Source: Rhodococcus sp. W8901 | GTDB taxonomy: Bacteria > Actinomycetota > Actinomycetes > Mycobacteriales > Mycobacteriaceae | Direction of reading: 5' to 3' | DNA length: 64,000 nt | Assembly (NCBI RefSeq): GCF_013348805.1 | Contig: NZ_CP054690.1 | Span: 4,092,001 to 4,156,000, forward strand | Part shown: one piece after another, positions 23,379-32,375 of the stretch | Position numbering within the stretch: the first letter of the stretch is position 1 | Layout: each line of letters opens with the position of its first letter | Translations under genes and position numbers: made by a program | Notes under the pieces: generated by a model | What the model was told of the DNA's origin: nothing | Seen by the model: only the letters and a program-made list of their open reading frames with translations | Database searches by the model: none

Positions 23379-23798
23379 TCAGTTCGCGGGGTCGGGTAAG
23401 ACCCGGAGGTGCCCGCGACGCCCGGTGCGGGCGGTGGGCGGTGCCGACGGAGAGGCTGCGCCGGAGCGCGAATCGGATGCGGATCCGTCGTTGCGGGGAC
23501 GCTCGCCGAGGCCGGCCTCCCGGACCGCTTCCGCAAGCGCGGTGAGGTCGTCCTCGTCGGGTGTGCTGGAGGAGAATCCGCCCTCGTACCGCACGAGTTC
23601 CCAGCCCTTGGGGGCGGTTATCCGCGATGCGTGGGTCTCGCACAGATCCCACGAATGGGGCTCGGCGACGGTGGCCAACGGGCCGACCACAGCGGTCGAA
23701 TCGGAGTAGACGTACGTCAAGGTCGCGACAGCAGGGTTCTTGCACCCAGGCCGGCAGCATCGACGCAGTGATCTCACAAGGAAGGAGACTAACCCCAT
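23379..23798 (-). CDS. DUF3499 family protein
   Basis: A 139-aa protein of unknown function, upstream of manB as in Rv3258c. Cysteines at CCRPGC (residues 13-18) and a later DLCETHA (near 53) make a small zinc-ribbon-like module. The C-terminal third is Ser/Pro/Ala-rich and low complexity. I start at ATG 23798 just before the conserved LVSFLVRSLRRCC; a GTG at 23825 would add nine residues. No strong RBS is visible for either. Divergent from the gene at 23909. Confidence 0.75.
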   Translation of the reverse strand: MGLVSFLVRSLRRCCRPGCKNPAVATLTYVYSDSTAVVGPLATVAEPHSWDLCETHASRITAPKGWELVRYEGGFSSSTPDEDDLTALAEAVREAGLGERPRNDGSASDSRSGAASPSAPPTARTGRRGHLRVLPDPAN

Positions 23799-23908
23799 GT
23801 GTCCGGTTGGCCTACTCGGACACACCGACGCGACCGAGACGTGATGCGGAGGGCGGGCCGGAACGTGACGCGGTGGGGATGTCGGGGCACCGCTGTAATG
23901 TCCCCTTC

Positions 23909-24400
23909 ATGGCCAGAGCTCGTCGTCCCCGCCCGCTGACGTCACGTTCGGTCGCGCGGCGAGGTCGCGGAATCCGCGGTCCATTGTTTCCGCCGGATCT
24001 ACCGGCGGCGCGGACGCGCGCAGAGAAGTTCGATCAGCTGGTTCTGGGCGCGTTCGAGCCCATCGACGCGCGTTGGCACGATCGCTTGACGAAGCTCGAC
24101 ATTGCGGTGGACGACGTGCCACGGATACGCGCGATCGATCCGGATTCGGTGAACTGGCCGCCGGAGGTGGTGGCAGACGGTCCGGTGCCGCTGTCGCGGC
24201 TCATTCCGGCCGGCATCGATCGTCACGGGACCGCGACGCGGGCACGTATCGTGCTGTTCCGGCGCCCGATCGAGTTGCGCGCCAAGGATCCTCACGACCT
24301 CGAGGATCTGGTTCACGACGTGCTCGTGGAGCAGGTGTCGACGTATCTCGGGGTCGACCCCGACGTTGTCGACCCCGATCTCCCGGAGGCCGACGAGTAG
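23909..24400 (+). CDS. Zincin_1-fold (metallopeptidase-family) protein without HExxH
   Basis: A 163-aa member of the PF06262-type 'metallopeptidase family protein' group (Rv3259 position, next to whiB2). The segment that should hold HExxH reads LVHDVLVEQVSTYLG near residue 140: the first His is there, but Asp and Gln replace the catalytic Glu and second His. Proteolysis therefore looks unlikely. The N-terminus is Arg/Pro-rich. ATG 23909 is preferred; no clear RBS. Convergent with whiB2 (7 bp between stops). Confidence 0.7.
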   Translation: MARARRPRPLTSRSVARRGRGIRGPLFPPDLPAARTRAEKFDQLVLGAFEPIDARWHDRLTKLDIAVDDVPRIRAIDPDSVNWPPEVVADGPVPLSRLIPAGIDRHGTATRARIVLFRRPIELRAKDPHDLEDLVHDVLVEQVSTYLGVDPDVVDPDLPEADE

Positions 24401-24407
24401 TGACGAA

Positions 24408-24800
24408 CTAGACGATTCCGCGCTTGAGGCGCCGGCGCTCCCGCTCGGAGAGCCCACCCCAGATGCCGAATCGCTCGTCATTGGCGAGCGCGTACTCGAG
24501 GCATTCCCCGCGCACCTCGCACCCCATGCAGATGCGCTTGGCCTCGCGGGTGGATCCACCCTTCTCAGGGAAGAACGCCTCGGGATCGGTCTGCGCGCAC
24601 AGCGCGCGGTCCTGCCACTGATCCTCGATGGAGTCGAACATCTCGTCGAAACCTGGGATCAGACTGAGCTGCGGCACTGTCACTCCGAGCTCGAACTCGT
24701 CGTAGCTGACGCCTACTGCTGCGCCCGCTTCGGAATCGGTCCGCGGTTCGTCGCCGACCACGCTCAGAGGAGTTTCGAACTCGTATTGCTGATAGGGCAT
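24408..24800 (-). CDS. whiB2: WhiB2, iron-sulfur transcription factor for septation
   Basis: Essential actinobacterial regulator of cell division (WhiB of Streptomyces, WhmD of M. smegmatis), which acts with sigma A and WhiA. The 130 residues carry the four cluster cysteines (C68, then CMGC at about 91-94, and C100 in GECLEYA), the turn GIWGG near 112, and a basic tail RERRRLKRG for DNA contact. GAGGAGG lies 7 nt before the ATG. A near-consensus LexA box sits about 100 bp upstream (24896-24911). Confidence 0.96.
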   Translation of the reverse strand: MPYQQYEFETPLSVVGDEPRTDSEAGAAVGVSYDEFELGVTVPQLSLIPGFDEMFDSIEDQWQDRALCAQTDPEAFFPEKGGSTREAKRICMGCEVRGECLEYALANDERFGIWGGLSERERRRLKRGIV

Positions 24801-25106
24801 CGCTCCGCCTCCTCACCTGTATTAGCGCAGAAAATGTCGATTGATCTCGAATTCCGTGCTGTCGTTCCCACCCCGACACCCGTCCTGACAACCGCCCGAA
24901 CGATGGTTCGAGTCGAGGGCCGCTCCAAGTGAACTCGCCCCTCGAACTTGGAATGACATACATGTGATTAGACATGCCCTGGCGTGTCGGGTCAAGCTGA
25001 AACCGAAAAGTCGTTTACCATCCGCCGCCCGTCGCACAGCGTGGTACAACCCGGCCGATGAGACGGCGTCGACCAGCACGCGGCGGGACCGCATAGGCTT
25101 CGAGTT
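24801..25106. promoter_or_regulatory. Divergent whiB2/fbiA upstream region
   Basis: 306 bp without a gene. It holds the LexA-like site at 24896-24911 and a possible fbiA -10 (TACAAC, 25045-25050) with no good -35 at the right distance. No ORF with an RBS is seen. Confidence 0.5.
24896..24911. promoter_or_regulatory. LexA/SOS-box-like palindrome
   Basis: CCGAACGATGGTTCGA matches the mycobacterial SOS-box consensus TCGAAC-N4-GTTCGA at 11 of 12 defined positions. It is 96 bp upstream of the whiB2 start codon. Confidence 0.5.
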
Positions 25107-26111
25107 GTGAACGTGACTGTATTGGTTGGCGGCGTCGGAGGGGCCCGTTTCCTCCAGGGAGTTCGAAGTCTGCTCGGCGGCCTCGACACCGGAGACGCGA
25201 ATTCCGGCCCTGCGAACGACCATCGGATCACCGCGGTGGTCAATGTCGGAGACGACGTGTGGATGCACGGCCTGCGCATCTGCCCGGACCTCGACACCTG
25301 CATGTACACCCTCGGCGGCGGCATCGATCCCGAGCGCGGATGGGGCCACATCGGCGAAACTTGGAATGCGAAAGAGGAACTCGCGGCGTACGGTGCGCAG
25401 CCGGATTGGTTCGGCCTGGGCGACCGGGACATCGCGACACACCTCATCCGCAGTCAGATGCTGCGCGCCGGCTACCCGCTCTCGGCGGTCACCGAGGCCC
25501 TGTGCAACCGCTGGAAGCCCGGCGTGGCCCTGTTGCCCGTGTCGGACGATCGCAGCGAAACACATGTCGTCGTAACCGATCCCGAAAACCCCACCGGCGA
25601 GCAGCAGCGAGCGATCCACTTCCAGGAATGGTGGGTCCGTTACCGCGCACAGGTTCCCACGCACAGTTTCGCGTATGTCGGTGCGGAACAGGCGAAACCG
25701 GCCCCCGGAGTCCTCGAGGCGATCGAGTCCGCGGACGTCGTGCTGCTCGCACCGTCGAATCCGGTCGTCAGCATCGGCGCCATCCTGGCGGTGCCCGGCA
25801 TCCGCGGCGCGCTGCGGACCACGAAGGCCAAGGTTGTCGGCCTCTCCCCCATCATCGACGGAAAGCCGTTGCGCGGCATGGCCGATGAGTGCCTCGAGGT
25901 GATCGGAGTCGAGACCTCGGCCGAGGCGATCGGCCGCCACTACGGCGCGCGGTCCGGCACGGGCATCCTCGACGGCTGGCTGATCCACTCCACCGACGAG
26001 GCCGACGTGCCCGGTGTCGAGGTGCGCAGCGTCCCGCTGCTCATGACCGACCCCGATGCGACCGCCGAGATGGTCCGTGCCGCATTCGATGTGGCCGGAG
26101 TGAACTTGTGA
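25107..26111 (+). CDS. fbiA: 2-phospho-L-lactate/phosphoenolpyruvyl transferase (F420 synthesis)
   Basis: CofD-family enzyme joining the (phosphoenol)pyruvyl/lactyl-guanosine intermediate to the deazaflavin FO, giving (dehydro)F420-0. The 334 residues begin [18 protein letters not shown], the nucleotide-binding start of the family, with [18 protein letters not shown] near 45 and a conserved [13 protein letters not shown] near 205. Start is GTG 25107. The TGA overlaps the fbiB GTG by 4 bp. Same order as Rv3261-Rv3262. Confidence 0.95.
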   Translation: MNVTVLVGGVGGARFLQGVRSLLGGLDTGDANSGPANDHRITAVVNVGDDVWMHGLRICPDLDTCMYTLGGGIDPERGWGHIGETWNAKEELAAYGAQPDWFGLGDRDIATHLIRSQMLRAGYPLSAVTEALCNRWKPGVALLPVSDDRSETHVVVTDPENPTGEQQRAIHFQEWWVRYRAQVPTHSFAYVGAEQAKPAPGVLEAIESADVVLLAPSNPVVSIGAILAVPGIRGALRTTKAKVVGLSPIIDGKPLRGMADECLEVIGVETSAEAIGRHYGARSGTGILDGWLIHSTDEADVPGVEVRSVPLLMTDPDATAEMVRAAFDVAGVNL

Positions 26112-27484
26112 ACGACGAATGTCGCGGTAGTGAACGTGCGACGGTCCGTGATCACGGGGCGGGGCGCGCGATCGAGATCCTGCCGGTCCCCGGGCTGCCC
26201 GAGTTCCGTCCGGGCGACGACCTGGCCGCGGCGATCGTCGGCGCGGCACCGTGGCTGGCCGACGGCGATGTCCTCGTCGTCACGAGCAAGGTCTTCTCGA
26301 AGGTCGAGGGCCGGATCGTCGCGTCGCCCACCGACCCCGAGGAACGAGACGCCGCGCGTCGACGTCTGGTCGACCAGGAGGCGGTGCGGGTGGTGGCCCG
26401 CAAGGGACGCACGCTCATCACCGAGAACCGGTTGGGCATCGTGCAGGCCGCGTCGGGGATCGACGGATCGAACGTCGACGGCGCGGAACTCGCCCTGCTG
26501 CCGGAGGATCCGGACGGAAGCGCCCGGAGGCTGCGCGAGCATATCCGGGACCGCCTCGGTGTCGACGTCGCGGTGGTCGTGACGGACACGATGGGTCGCG
26601 CGTGGCGGATCGGCCAGATCGACGTCGCGATCGGCGCGTCGGGAGTCCCGGTCCTGCACGCGTATGCCGGCGCGGTCGACGGTCAGGGCAACGAATTGAT
26701 GGTCACCGAGGTCGCGGTGGCCGACGAGATCGCGGCCGCGGGCGACCTCGTGAAAGGCAAGCTCGGCGGCATGCCGGTCGCGGTGGTCCGTGGGATCGGG
26801 CTCGACGACGACGGTTCCGTCGCCGACAAGCTGATCCGCCGCGGTCCGGAGGACCTGTTCTGGCTCGGCACTGAGGAGTCGATGGAACAGGGCCGCCGCG
26901 AGGCACTGCTGCTGCGACGGTCGGTGCGCGCGTTCTCCGAGGAGCCGGTGGACCCCGAGGTGCTGCGCGAGTCGATCGCCGAGGCACTCACGGCGCCCGC
27001 GCCGCATCACACGCGTCCGGTGCGGTTCGTGTGGCTGCGCACGCCCGAGACCCACAAGCGTGTGCTCGACGCCATGCAGCAGCGCTGGCGGGACGACCTC
27101 GCCGCCGACGGGATGAGCGCCGAGCGGATCGAGCGTCGAGTGGGCCGGGGCGACATCCTCTTCCGCGCCCCCGAGGTCGTGATCCCGTTCTGTGTGCCGG
27201 ACGGTGCGCACGACTACCCGGATGAGCGGCGCACCCGGGCCGAGTCGACGATGTTCACCGTCGCGGTCGGCGCGGCCGTGCAGGGTCTGCTCGTCTCGCT
27301 CGCGACCCGCGGCGTCGGGAGCTGCTGGATCGGGTCGACGATCTTCGCGGCCGACACGGTCCGGACCGAGCTCGGTCTGCCGGACGACTGGCAGCCGCTG
27401 GGTGCGATCGCCGTCGGACATCCCCTCGAGGCGCTCACGCCGCGCGACCCCGTCGCGCCCGGCGACGCACTGCTGGAGCTGTAG
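26108..27484 (+). CDS. fbiB: F420 gamma-glutamyl ligase / dehydro-F420 reductase
   Basis: Bifunctional 458-aa enzyme of actinobacteria. The N-terminal CofE-like domain (about residues 20-260, with [17 protein letters not shown] and [16 protein letters not shown]) adds gamma-linked glutamates to F420-0. The C-terminal nitroreductase-like FMN domain (about 265-458, [13 protein letters not shown] onward) reduces dehydro-F420-0. GTG 26108 overlaps the fbiA stop, so translation is coupled. The following NUDIX gene starts directly after the stop. Confidence 0.95.
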   Translation: MNDECRGSERATVRDHGAGRAIEILPVPGLPEFRPGDDLAAAIVGAAPWLADGDVLVVTSKVFSKVEGRIVASPTDPEERDAARRRLVDQEAVRVVARKGRTLITENRLGIVQAASGIDGSNVDGAELALLPEDPDGSARRLREHIRDRLGVDVAVVVTDTMGRAWRIGQIDVAIGASGVPVLHAYAGAVDGQGNELMVTEVAVADEIAAAGDLVKGKLGGMPVAVVRGIGLDDDGSVADKLIRRGPEDLFWLGTEESMEQGRREALLLRRSVRAFSEEPVDPEVLRESIAEALTAPAPHHTRPVRFVWLRTPETHKRVLDAMQQRWRDDLAADGMSAERIERRVGRGDILFRAPEVVIPFCVPDGAHDYPDERRTRAESTMFTVAVGAAVQGLLVSLATRGVGSCWIGSTIFAADTVRTELGLPDDWQPLGAIAVGHPLEALTPRDPVAPGDALLEL

Positions 27485-28042
27485 ATGTCGGCACAGTCAC
27501 TGCACGCGTCGGCGGTGGACGCACTCTCGAACTGGGACACCGATTCCGACGATGCGGAGTCGCTGCGGCACACGATGCTCGCGTTCCTCGATTCCGCACC
27601 CGACGGTTGCCTGCGTTCGCATGTGCCCGGGCACATCACGGCCTCGTCGCTGGTGTTGGACGAGGACGGCTCCCACGTCCTGCTGACGCTGCACCCGAGG
27701 GTGGGCCGGTGGATCCAGCTGGGCGGGCACTGCGAGCCCGGGGACGACACCGTCGTCGACTCGGCGCTGCGGGAGGCACGCGAGGAGTCGGGGATCGAGG
27801 GGCTACGGATCGATCCGCGGTTGCTGTCGGCGCACACGCACCCCATCACGTGCTCGCTGGGGGTTCCGACGCGCCACCTGGACCTGCGATTCCTGGTCCG
27901 GGCGCCCGGGCCCGCCTCGGCGGTGCCGGCCGTGATCAGCGACGAGTCGCAGGATCTGCGGTGGTGGCCGGTGGCCGACCTGCCCGAGGGGGCCGAGAAG
28001 GAGACGATCGACCACCTGGTCCGGTTGGCGGACGGGCGTTGA
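27485..28042 (+). CDS. NUDIX hydrolase
   Basis: A 185-aa NUDIX enzyme of unknown substrate. The NUDIX box lies at GGHCEPGDD through ALREAREESGI (about residues 80-105); the metal-binding REAREE core is intact. It begins on the base after the fbiB stop and is probably the last gene of the fbiA-fbiB operon, though no F420 role is known for it. Convergent with pcaJ. Confidence 0.87.
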   Translation: MSAQSLHASAVDALSNWDTDSDDAESLRHTMLAFLDSAPDGCLRSHVPGHITASSLVLDEDGSHVLLTLHPRVGRWIQLGGHCEPGDDTVVDSALREAREESGIEGLRIDPRLLSAHTHPITCSLGVPTRHLDLRFLVRAPGPASAVPAVISDESQDLRWWPVADLPEGAEKETIDHLVRLADGR

Positions 28043-28067
28043 GCCCGTCCGCCGGCCGGCGGTGAAG

Positions 28068-28715
28068 CTAGACCAGCAGCTTCGCGGCGGTCGCGGCGAC
28101 GACCTCGTCGACGCTGATGCCGGGGGCGGTCTCGACCAGGCGCAGGCCCTCGTCGGTGACATCGAGGACGGCCATGTCGGTGATGATCCGCTGCACGCAC
28201 GCCTTGCCGGTGAGCGGCAGGGTGCATTCGTCGAGGATCTTCGACTCGCCCTTCTTGGACACGTGCTCCATCATCACGATGACGCGCTTGGCGCCGTGGA
28301 CGAGGTCCATCGCGCCGCCCATGCCCTTGACCATGTGGCCGGGGATCATCCAGTTGGCGAGATCACCCTTGGCGCTGACCTGCATCGCGCCGAGGACGGC
28401 GACGTCCACCTGACCGCCGCGGATCATGCCGAACGACTGCGACGAGTCGAAGTACGACGCGCCCGGCAGGACCGTGATGGTCTCCTTGCCGGCGTTGATC
28501 AGCTCGGGGTCCAGTTCGTCCTCGGTGGGGTACGGCCCCACGCCGAGCACACCGTTCTCGGAGTGCAGGACGACGGTGATGTCCTCGGGGATGTAGTTCG
28601 GCACCAGCGTCGGCATGCCGATGCCGAGGTTGACGTACTGGCCGTCGGCGAGTTCCTGGGCGACCCGCGCCGCCATCTGCTCGCGGGTCAGCTTCTGCGC
28701 AATAGCCTGAGTCAT
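28068..28715 (-). CDS. pcaJ: 3-oxoadipate CoA-transferase subunit B
   Basis: Beta subunit (215 aa) of a family I CoA-transferase that moves CoA from succinyl-CoA to 3-oxoadipate. The catalytic glutamate lies in [12 protein letters not shown] near residue 51; GGHVD-type glycine segments follow ([17 protein letters not shown]). The ATG overlaps the pcaI stop by 4 bp. Succinyl-CoA:acetoacetate transferases (ScoB) look alike; I prefer PcaJ because the pair is divergent from pcaHGBLRF, the arrangement known in Rhodococcus. Confidence 0.87.
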   Translation of the reverse strand: MTQAIAQKLTREQMAARVAQELADGQYVNLGIGMPTLVPNYIPEDITVVLHSENGVLGVGPYPTEDELDPELINAGKETITVLPGASYFDSSQSFGMIRGGQVDVAVLGAMQVSAKGDLANWMIPGHMVKGMGGAMDLVHGAKRVIVMMEHVSKKGESKILDECTLPLTGKACVQRIITDMAVLDVTDEGLRLVETAPGISVDEVVAATAAKLLV

Positions 28716-29458
28716 GCTCGTACCGTTCGCTTCTCGATTCCGACAGTGACCTTGCCCACGTGCACGACGCGCTGCACGTGGATGCCCGGGGTGTGGATCT
28801 GGTCCGGGTCCAGCTCGCCGGGCTCGACGAGGTGCTCGACCTGCGCGATGGTGATCCGGCCCGACGCGGCGGCCGGGGGGTTGAAGTTGCGGGCGCTGCG
28901 GCGGAACACGAGGTTGCCGTGGCGGTCGCCCTTCCATGCGTGGACGAGGGCGTAGTCGGCGGCGATGCCGCGTTCCATCACGTAGGTCTGCCCGTCGAAC
29001 TCGCGGGTCTCCTTGACCGGGCTCGCGACGGCGATCCCGCCGTTGCCGTCGTAGCGGCGGGGCAGCCCGCCCTCGGCGACCTGGGTGCCGACGCCGGCCG
29101 GGGTGAAGAACGCGGGAATGCCGGCGCCGCCGGCGCGCAGCCGCTCGGCGAGCGTGCCCTGCGGCGTCAGCTCCACCTCGAGCTCGCCCGAGAGGTACTG
29201 CCTCGCGAACTCCTTGTTGTCGCCCACGTACGAGCTGATGGTCCGGCGGATACGACCCTTCTCGAGCAGCACACCGAGGCCGAAGCCGTCGGTGCCACAG
29301 TTGTTGCTCACCGTCTCGAGATCCGTGGCGCCCTGCTCCAGCAGCGCGTTGATGAGGATCTCCGGCACTCCGACCAGGCCGAATCCACCGACGGCGATCG
29401 TCGCGCCGTCCGGCACGTCTGCGACGGCCTCGGCCGCTGTGGCAATGACTTTGTCCAT
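28712..29458 (-). CDS. pcaI: 3-oxoadipate CoA-transferase subunit A
   Basis: Alpha subunit (248 aa) with the CoA-transferase signature [17 protein letters not shown] near residue 17 and [15 protein letters not shown] near 50. Two adjacent ATGs (29461 and 29458) are possible; I use the second, giving [12 protein letters not shown], and see no strong RBS. The open frame upstream to 29629 has no support. First gene of pcaIJ, reading away from pcaH across a 185-bp region with three candidate operator sites. Confidence 0.87.
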   Translation of the reverse strand: MDKVIATAAEAVADVPDGATIAVGGFGLVGVPEILINALLEQGATDLETVSNNCGTDGFGLGVLLEKGRIRRTISSYVGDNKEFARQYLSGELEVELTPQGTLAERLRAGGAGIPAFFTPAGVGTQVAEGGLPRRYDGNGGIAVASPVKETREFDGQTYVMERGIAADYALVHAWKGDRHGNLVFRRSARNFNPPAAASGRITIAQVEHLVEPGELDPDQIHTPGIHVQRVVHVGKVTVGIEKRTVRA

Positions 29459-29643
29459 CATGCAGGCCAGCATACGACGACTCGTGCGTATTGTGAACCA
29501 TTGTCCGCATAACGAACACGAGCGCGGCGGATCATTGATTGCGCCACAGAAAGCCACTAGCGTGTTCGCATAGCGTCCTGATGTCCACCTAGCGAACAAT
29601 CTCGATTCCCCCTCACCCACCGCCCCCACTACGAGGTCGTCAC
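29459..29643. promoter_or_regulatory. Divergent pcaI/pcaH control region with three repeated sites
   Basis: Contains three 15-bp sites of the form GTYCR-N5-CGWMC: GTCCGCATAACGAAC (29503-29517), GTTCGCATAGCGTCC (29564-29578) and GTCCACCTAGCGAAC (29583-29597). The second and third are 4 bp apart, forming an inverted TGTTCGC...GCGAACA pair. IclR regulators of protocatechuate genes (PcaR, PcaU, PobR) bind GTTCG-type repeats, so PcaR is the likely ligand. Confidence 0.6.
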
Positions 29644-30366
29644 ATGCTTCATCTGCCCCCGCAATATCGGCCGGTCAGCACCGGCGTGAATGCCCCGCCG
29701 GACTTCGCGGACTACAAGACCACCGGGCTCCGCAGCCCCCGGCAGCCGCTGAAGCTGCTACCGCAGCGACTGGGCGAGCTCACCGGACCGGTGTTCGGCG
29801 AGGACCGCGTGCAGCCCGGCGACGCCGACCTGACGATCGCGAACGGCGGCGAGGCCCAGGGCCAGCGGATCGTCGTGCACGGTCGGGTGCTCGACAGCAA
29901 CGGCAAGCCCGTCCCGAACACGCTGCTCGAGGTGTGGCAGGCCAACGCGGGCGGCCGCTACCGGCACATCGGCGACAACTGGCCCGCGCCGCTCGACCCC
30001 CACTTCGACGGCATCGGCCGCTGCGTCACCGACGCCGACGGCCACTACACCTTCACCACGATCAAGCCGGGCGCGTACCCCTGGCGCAACCACGACAACG
30101 CGTGGCGGCCGTCGCACATCCACTTCTCGCTGTTCGGTCAGGCGTTCACGCAGCGCCTCGTGACGCAGATGTACTTCCCGGACGATCCGCTGTTCTTCCA
30201 GGACCCGATCTACAACGCGGTCCCCGCCGCCGCCCGGCACCGGATGGTCAGCGTCTTCGACTACGACGCGACCGTGGCCGACTGGGCCCTGGGCTTCCGT
30301 TTCGACATCGTCCTGCGCGGACGCGACGCCACCCCGTTCGAGGACGACGAGGATCACGATGACTGA
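29644..30366 (+). CDS. pcaH: Protocatechuate 3,4-dioxygenase beta subunit
   Basis: Catalytic, iron-binding subunit (240 aa) of the intradiol dioxygenase that cleaves protocatechuate to 3-carboxy-cis,cis-muconate. Fe(III) ligands are visible: Tyr in GGRYRHIGD (near residue 102), Tyr in GAYPWRN (near 142) and two His in RPSHIHFS (near 156-158). It opens with the subunit's usual short N-terminal arm. First gene of the pcaHGBLRF operon; overlaps pcaG by 8 bp. Confidence 0.96.
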   Translation: MLHLPPQYRPVSTGVNAPPDFADYKTTGLRSPRQPLKLLPQRLGELTGPVFGEDRVQPGDADLTIANGGEAQGQRIVVHGRVLDSNGKPVPNTLLEVWQANAGGRYRHIGDNWPAPLDPHFDGIGRCVTDADGHYTFTTIKPGAYPWRNHDNAWRPSHIHFSLFGQAFTQRLVTQMYFPDDPLFFQDPIYNAVPAAARHRMVSVFDYDATVADWALGFRFDIVLRGRDATPFEDDEDHDD

Positions 30367-31003
30367 CACCGCCCCCAAGAACACCGCACCGATCTACGAC
30401 GTCACCCCGGGCGACTTCACCACCGCCGAGTTCGGCGTCACCCCGTCGCAGACGGTGGGCCCGTACTGGCACATCGGTCTCCCGTGGGCGGACGGCCCGG
30501 ACGCCGCGCCCGAGGGCGCACCCGGCCGGATCACGCTGCGCATCACCGTCATCGACGGTGATCGCGTGCCGGTCGCCGACGCGATGATCGAGACCTGGCA
30601 GGCCGACGCCGTGGGCCGCTTCGCCCACGCCGACGATCCGCGCGGCGCTGCCGAGCCGGTTCCGGCGGGATTTCGGGGCTTCGGCCGTGCCGGGGCCGAC
30701 GAGACGGGCACCGCAGCGATCCACACCGTCAAGCCGGGACCGCTGCCCGCCGAGAACGACACCGTCGAGGCCCCGCACGTCAACGTGGGCGTGTTCGCCC
30801 GCGGCATGCTCGAGCGCCTGTACACCCGGCTGTACTTCCCGGAGGACACCGACGCGCACGCCGTCGACCCGGTCCTGACGTCACTGCCCGAGTCGCAGCG
30901 GCCGAAGCTGATCGCGCGCAAGACCGACGACGGCTACAGCCTCACGGTCTATGTTCAGGACAGCGATCCCGACGGCGTCGAGACGCCGTTCTTCGAGCTG
31001 TGA
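30359..31003 (+). CDS. pcaG: Protocatechuate 3,4-dioxygenase alpha subunit
   Basis: The non-iron subunit (214 aa) pairing with PcaH. It has the same beta-sandwich fold (TPSQTVGPYWHIGL near residue 25, MIETWQADAVGRF near 76, PHVNVGVFARGMLERLYTR near 137), but the iron-binding Tyr and His residues of the beta subunit are absent, as expected. Translationally coupled to pcaH by overlap. Ends 13 bp before pcaB. Confidence 0.95.
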   Translation: MTDTAPKNTAPIYDVTPGDFTTAEFGVTPSQTVGPYWHIGLPWADGPDAAPEGAPGRITLRITVIDGDRVPVADAMIETWQADAVGRFAHADDPRGAAEPVPAGFRGFGRAGADETGTAAIHTVKPGPLPAENDTVEAPHVNVGVFARGMLERLYTRLYFPEDTDAHAVDPVLTSLPESQRPKLIARKTDDGYSLTVYVQDSDPDGVETPFFEL

Positions 31004-31016
31004 CCAGGAGCATTTC

Positions 31017-32375
31017 GTGACCCACACCCGCGGTGAACTGTTCGATCCCCTCTTCGGCGCCGGCGGCGAGCCCGCTCTCGCCGAGGAGATCTCGGACCAC
31101 GCCTGGGTTGTGGCGCTGCTCCAGGTCGAGGCCGCCCTGACCCGGGCGGCCGCGACCGTCGGACTGGTGTCGGCCGAGCACGCGGCGACGGTCACCTCCG
31201 TCGCCGCGGCGCTCGGCGCGCCGGACGGGATCGACATCGCCGACCTCGGCCGCAGATCCGCCGCCGGCGGCAATCCCGTGATCCCACTGGTCCGCCTCCT
31301 CCGGGCGGCCTGTGCCGCCGAGGGGGTTCCGGCCTCGGCCGTGCACGTGGGCGCCACCAGCCAGGACGTCATGGACTCGGCGCTGATGCTGTTGTCGCGC
31401 AGGGCGGGCCGTCGGGTGCTCGCCGATCTGCAGGCGGCGGCGAACGCCGGTGCCGAACTCGCGCGAGCGCACCGCGACACACCGATGGTGGCGCGCACGC
31501 TCGGGCAGCAAGCCCTGCCGACCACGTTCGGCGCGCTCGCGGTGTCCTGGTTCACCGGCCTCGACGACGCGACCGCGCAGCTCGAGCGCGCCCTGTCCGC
31601 GCTGCCCGTCCAGTTCGGCGGTGCGGCGGGCACTCTCGCGGCCGTCCACCCCCACGGTCTCGCGATGGCCGAGGCCCTCGCGGACGAACTGGGCCTGGCG
31701 CAGCAGGTCGTTCCGTGGCACACCACCCGGACCCCGATCGCTGCCCTGGCGTCCGCGCTCGGCGTCGCCGCGGGAGCGATCTCCAAGCCCGCCACCGATA
31801 TCACCGCGATGGCCTCGACCGAGTTCGGCGAGGTCGCCGAGGACGCACCGGGAGGCTCGTCGGCCATGCCGCACAAGCAGAACCCGGTCGCCGCGATCAC
31901 GGCTCGCGCCGCCGCCCGGCGGGTGCCGGGACTGGTCGCGACGGTCCTGTCGTCCATGGACCACGAGTTCGCGCGGGCCGCGGGCGCGTGGCACGCCGAA
32001 TGGGAGACGCTCACCGATCTGCTGCGCCTCACCGGCGGGGCGGCGCACCGGCTGGCCGCGAGCCTCGGCGGACTACGCGTCCACGGCGACGCGATGGCAC
32101 ACAACCTCGATATCACCGGCGGGCTCATCCTCGCCGAACGGGTCACCGGAGCACTGTCCGCGCACACCGACTCGGCGCGCGACATCGTCACCGCCGCAGC
32201 GGCTTCCGGAGTCCCGCTCGACCGGGCGCCCCAGATCACGGCCCACCTGTCCGCCGACGAACTGCGCGACCTGCTGGATCCGTCGAACTACCTCGGCCAC
32301 GCCGGCGACCTCGTCGACCGTGCGCTCGCCGCCCGGACCACACAGACCGACCGAACCTTCGGAGGACTCGTATGA
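31017..32375 (+). CDS. pcaB: 3-carboxy-cis,cis-muconate cycloisomerase
   Basis: Lactonises 3-carboxy-cis,cis-muconate to gamma-carboxymuconolactone. The 452-aa fumarase/aspartase-superfamily protein has the signature GSSAMPHKQNPV near residue 280 and the GATSQDVMDSAL catalytic region near 112. Start is GTG 31017 with AGGAG 7 nt upstream; the longer frame to 30951 runs into pcaG. The stop overlaps the pcaL ATG by 4 bp. Confidence 0.94.
   Translation: MTHTRGELFDPLFGAGGEPALAEEISDHAWVVALLQVEAALTRAAATVGLVSAEHAATVTSVAAALGAPDGIDIADLGRRSAAGGNPVIPLVRLLRAACAAEGVPASAVHVGATSQDVMDSALMLLSRRAGRRVLADLQAAANAGAELARAHRDTPMVARTLGQQALPTTFGALAVSWFTGLDDATAQLERALSALPVQFGGAAGTLAAVHPHGLAMAEALADELGLAQQVVPWHTTRTPIAALASALGVAAGAISKPATDITAMASTEFGEVAEDAPGGSSAMPHKQNPVAAITARAAARRVPGLVATVLSSMDHEFARAAGAWHAEWETLTDLLRLTGGAAHRLAASLGGLRVHGDAMAHNLDITGGLILAERVTGALSAHTDSARDIVTAAAASGVPLDRAPQITAHLSADELRDLLDPSNYLGHAGDLVDRALAARTTQTDRTFGGLV

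Noticed and set aside
28046-28062. Palindrome ccgccggccggcgg as a terminator
   Set aside because: Its loop would be too small and the run is simple GC repetition; left uncalled.
28068-29519. Single 483-codon frame covering both CoA-transferase subunits
   Set aside because: Only its last 215 codons are real (pcaJ). The upstream part is an out-of-frame reading of pcaI; the two subunits are separate and overlap by 4 bp.
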